From Pelargonium nanum (taxonomy: Eukaryota; Streptophyta; Magnoliopsida; Geraniales; Geraniaceae): 21,204 nucleotides of DNA. This document shows positions 19,396 to 21,204 of this stretch, piece by piece (the stretch's first letter is position 1; each line of letters begins with the position of its first letter). The stretch is taken from the NCBI GenBank assembly GCA_036897485.1, contig JAYMTF010001808.1, positions 1-21,204 on the forward strand, written 5' to 3'. A program made the position numbers and the translations under genes. The notes beneath the pieces were generated by a model that had not been told where the DNA came from, did no database searches, and worked only from the letters and a program-made list of their open reading frames with translations.

Positions 19396-19638
19396 TCAAT
19401 TCCCGATGCGAAGGCTGACCTGGCGGGCGTATGCCACGACAGCCTTGGCCCACCCCATGATATCAGACTTGAACTTGAGTGAATCCATGTCCTTGAGAGA
19501 CCTTGGAGCTGCTGGTTCTGTGGAGATCTCTTGTGGGTTGGAGAAGCAGCGGCCAAAACGGCGGCGTTTGGTGCTTGGATCTCTCTTCACCACAGCTTCA
19601 GCTTTGTAATTGAATGATAGAGCTTTCTTGATGGACAT
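19396..19638 (-). CDS. Small protein of unknown function, 80 aa, single exon
   Basis: A true ATG (19636-19638) and a TGA stop frame 80 residues: MSIKKALSFN at the start, a basic patch KRRRFGR (24-30), a proline-containing middle, and a probable amphipathic helix MDSLKFKSDIMGWAKAVVAY (51-70). The protein is basic, with no signal peptide or membrane segment evident. Gene-like surroundings support it: TATAAAG about 170 nt upstream (19808-19814, minus strand), AATAAA downstream (19236-19241), and a coding stretch clearly less AT-rich than its flanks. It converges on the anoctamin gene. I do not recognise the family and give no function. The overlapping plus-strand frame at 19406-19609 is judged a shadow because it lacks such signals. 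Confidence 0.65.
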   Translation of the reverse strand: MSIKKALSFNYKAEAVVKRDPSTKRRRFGRCFSNPQEISTEPAAPRSLKDMDSLKFKSDIMGWAKAVVAYARQVSLRIGN

Positions 19639-19807
19639 GAATTATGTTTTTTTTTTTTTGTGCAAAAAAATGATAAGAAAATTGAGAGTTGGTAGTAGAA
19701 AATGTGATATTTGGTCTAATTTATATGGTTATGGAATGAGAGTGAGACAAGTAATGTAAGGCATTGACTTGACTTTTCAACAATCATCACTCTTGCATTG
19801 CAAGTTT

Positions 19808-19814
19808 CTTTATA
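19808..19814 (-). promoter_or_regulatory. TATA box of the small minus-strand gene
   Basis: CTTTATA on the plus strand reads TATAAAG on the minus strand, 170 nt upstream of the ATG. It would give a leader of about 140 nt. Confidence 0.45.
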
Positions 19815-21114
19815 AAAAAAAATTAGTTGATAATTTTTATATAGCTTTATTAGTGATTTGGTGTTTGTTTAATAAGTGAATAAGTTGGAAATAATGGTTT
19901 CAAAATTTGAGTAATGAATTATTATATTTTATACTAAGAATTTTGACCGGTCAAATTAAGTGGCGTTTAATCAGATTTTTTTAGAGTTCTGTTTAAGTCT
20001 AACTAGCCTTCGATTAGATAGAGAATTTGACCGCTCTATTTATAAGATTTTACGTTATTCGTTAGACTTTGTTCAATCACAACGGTGCTATCTTGGTATA
20101 AGCTAACCAATATATAGTAAAATTTGATTGTTAATCTCAGGTCTAAGTTGAAAAGATCCAAAACAAAATTAGAAGTCAAACAAAAAGTTAATTAAAATTT
20201 TGTGAAACGCATATATTGTTGAAAAATACTAATTTGGGTCATGAAATGATGTAATAATATAAGGTCATCTTTTAATTAGTGTTATTTTTTCTATAAAAAA
20301 TATAGTCAATAAACAATACAAAATTCAATATAAATGTATTTTGCATTGGAGTGACAATGTTAATTGGTCAACTCTAGAAAGCTAGGTTAGAATAAGACAA
20401 TTAAAAGATTCCATAAGGAGAGGCTGCTGGTGGTGGTCAATGAAAATATTCAACACTAATATCTTAGAAAGAAAAAAAAATATAAACATTTCCCTCCATA
20501 AAGGGAATGTAATTTTTGAAAAGAAAAAGAACTAGAAAATCAATTTTAGTTTTAAAGGTAAATCATAAAGTTTAATCGGGATTGATCGAACTGAGAATGT
20601 ATATTAGGCGGCAAATTTTCCCGGTTATAATTTAAGGGAAGTCGAAACATTTTAAATTTCAATGCAATTGAATTTTCTGCACGTCTGAGTCAAGAGATAA
20701 GTTAAAGTTATATTTTAAATTTTGCTTCTTATTATTGTTTACCAATTTTTCAAATTTTTATTAGATGTTACCAAACTAGAATTGTGCACATGGGCTGCCA
20801 AAGGGTTTGATGAAATCACATGTTTATTTTGTGGTGCATATTGGTAAACAACATGAGAAGGAATGATAATTTATCTTTATTTTTTGAGAGGAAATAATAA
20901 TTATATAAAGTAATTCATATATAACTGGTTAAAACATCATAATATAATTAGAATTTGTTGTTGTTTTATAATTGTTTATATCACATTATTTGTATTTAAT
21001 CTAGTAGTAAAACATAATTTAAAAACATACAAACATTAGTATCAATGAAATGGCCTCAAATCTCACATGTTATTAACAATTTTTAGTTATTGTTGATTGA
21101 GTATCAATAAAAGT
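19815..21114. other. AT-rich intergenic DNA, no gene seen
   Basis: Neither strand shows coding signal, RNA genes, or transposon termini that I can support. The first few hundred bases presumably include the promoter of the minus-strand gene. Confidence 0.6.
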
Positions 21115-21204
21115 AATCACTAAGGGTGGCGCAGTTGATTATTCTAGCCGTGTGAGTGGGATGAGGTCTCAGGATCGATTCCCACTCAACACATCCTTGG
21201 TGGT
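21115..21204 (+). mobile_element. 5' part of a tRNA-derived SINE, cut by the window end
   Basis: CACTAAGGGTGGCGCAGTTG matches the head of the SINE at 10374-10566 (box A GGTGGCGCAGTTG), and TTATTCTAGCCGTGTG matches its next bases. Unlike that copy, this one has a good box B, CAGGATCGATTCCC, at about 21172-21185. So it may retain a working pol III promoter. The 3' end and tail lie outside the window. Confidence 0.75.

Noticed and set aside
19406..19609. 67-codon plus-strand open frame
   Set aside because: It overlaps the minus-strand 80-aa gene almost entirely, and only the minus strand has a TATA box and poly(A) signal in suitable places.
1..21204. Gene cluster, CRISPR array, phage or other novel multi-gene system
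   Set aside because: No regularly spaced repeats, no co-oriented functionally linked genes and no prokaryotic features; the genes are unrelated plant genes separated by repeats.

Overview
The window is nuclear DNA from a flowering plant, most likely a dicot. It is AT-rich, its genes are split by GT-AG introns, its intergenic DNA is full of small transposon relics, and the recognisable proteins (a GT14/BC10-like glycosyltransferase, a plant F-box/LRR protein, a plant-type anoctamin) are angiosperm families. I cannot name a species from the sequence.

Layout, left to right. Positions 1-3570 are AT-rich and T-rich, with no recognisable complete gene. They hold a TA microsatellite, a degenerate tandem repeat (about 905-1370), a possible terminal exon near 1755-1860 and old repeat relics. 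A minus-strand SINE with target-site duplications (3588-3739) lies just upstream of a putative TATA box. A complete two-exon type II membrane glycosyltransferase of the GT14/DUF266 family follows (CDS 4522-6405, 385 aa, poly(A) signal at 6661). An F-box/LRR gene broken by two single-base frameshifts sits at 7468-8434. Positions 8435-10359 are AT-rich and geneless. A second SINE with perfect 14-bp target-site duplications lies at 10374-10566.

The right half is dominated by one complete 16-exon gene (CDS 11128-18774, 667 codons) for an anoctamin/TMEM16-like membrane protein, the family of Arabidopsis At1g73020. All exons join in frame, and acidic residues matching the TMEM16 calcium site are retained. 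Its short introns (67-117 nt) look plain. All eight introns of 264 nt or more carry recognisable or probable repeat-derived DNA: PIF/Harbinger-, Stowaway- and hAT-type MITEs, a foldback element, and GTGTCG-type or other relics. A small 80-aa gene of unknown function (19396-19638, minus strand) converges on the anoctamin gene and has its own TATA box and poly(A) signal. The rest is AT-rich DNA ending in the head of a third SINE, which shares its 5' end with the SINE at 10374.

The genes do not form a pathway or cluster; they look like ordinary unrelated neighbours. I see no evidence of a new multi-gene system. The most unusual features are the transposon-loaded introns, a MITE inserted into one half of an intronic duplication whose other half keeps the empty site, a perfect 17-bp hairpin, and the small unidentified gene.
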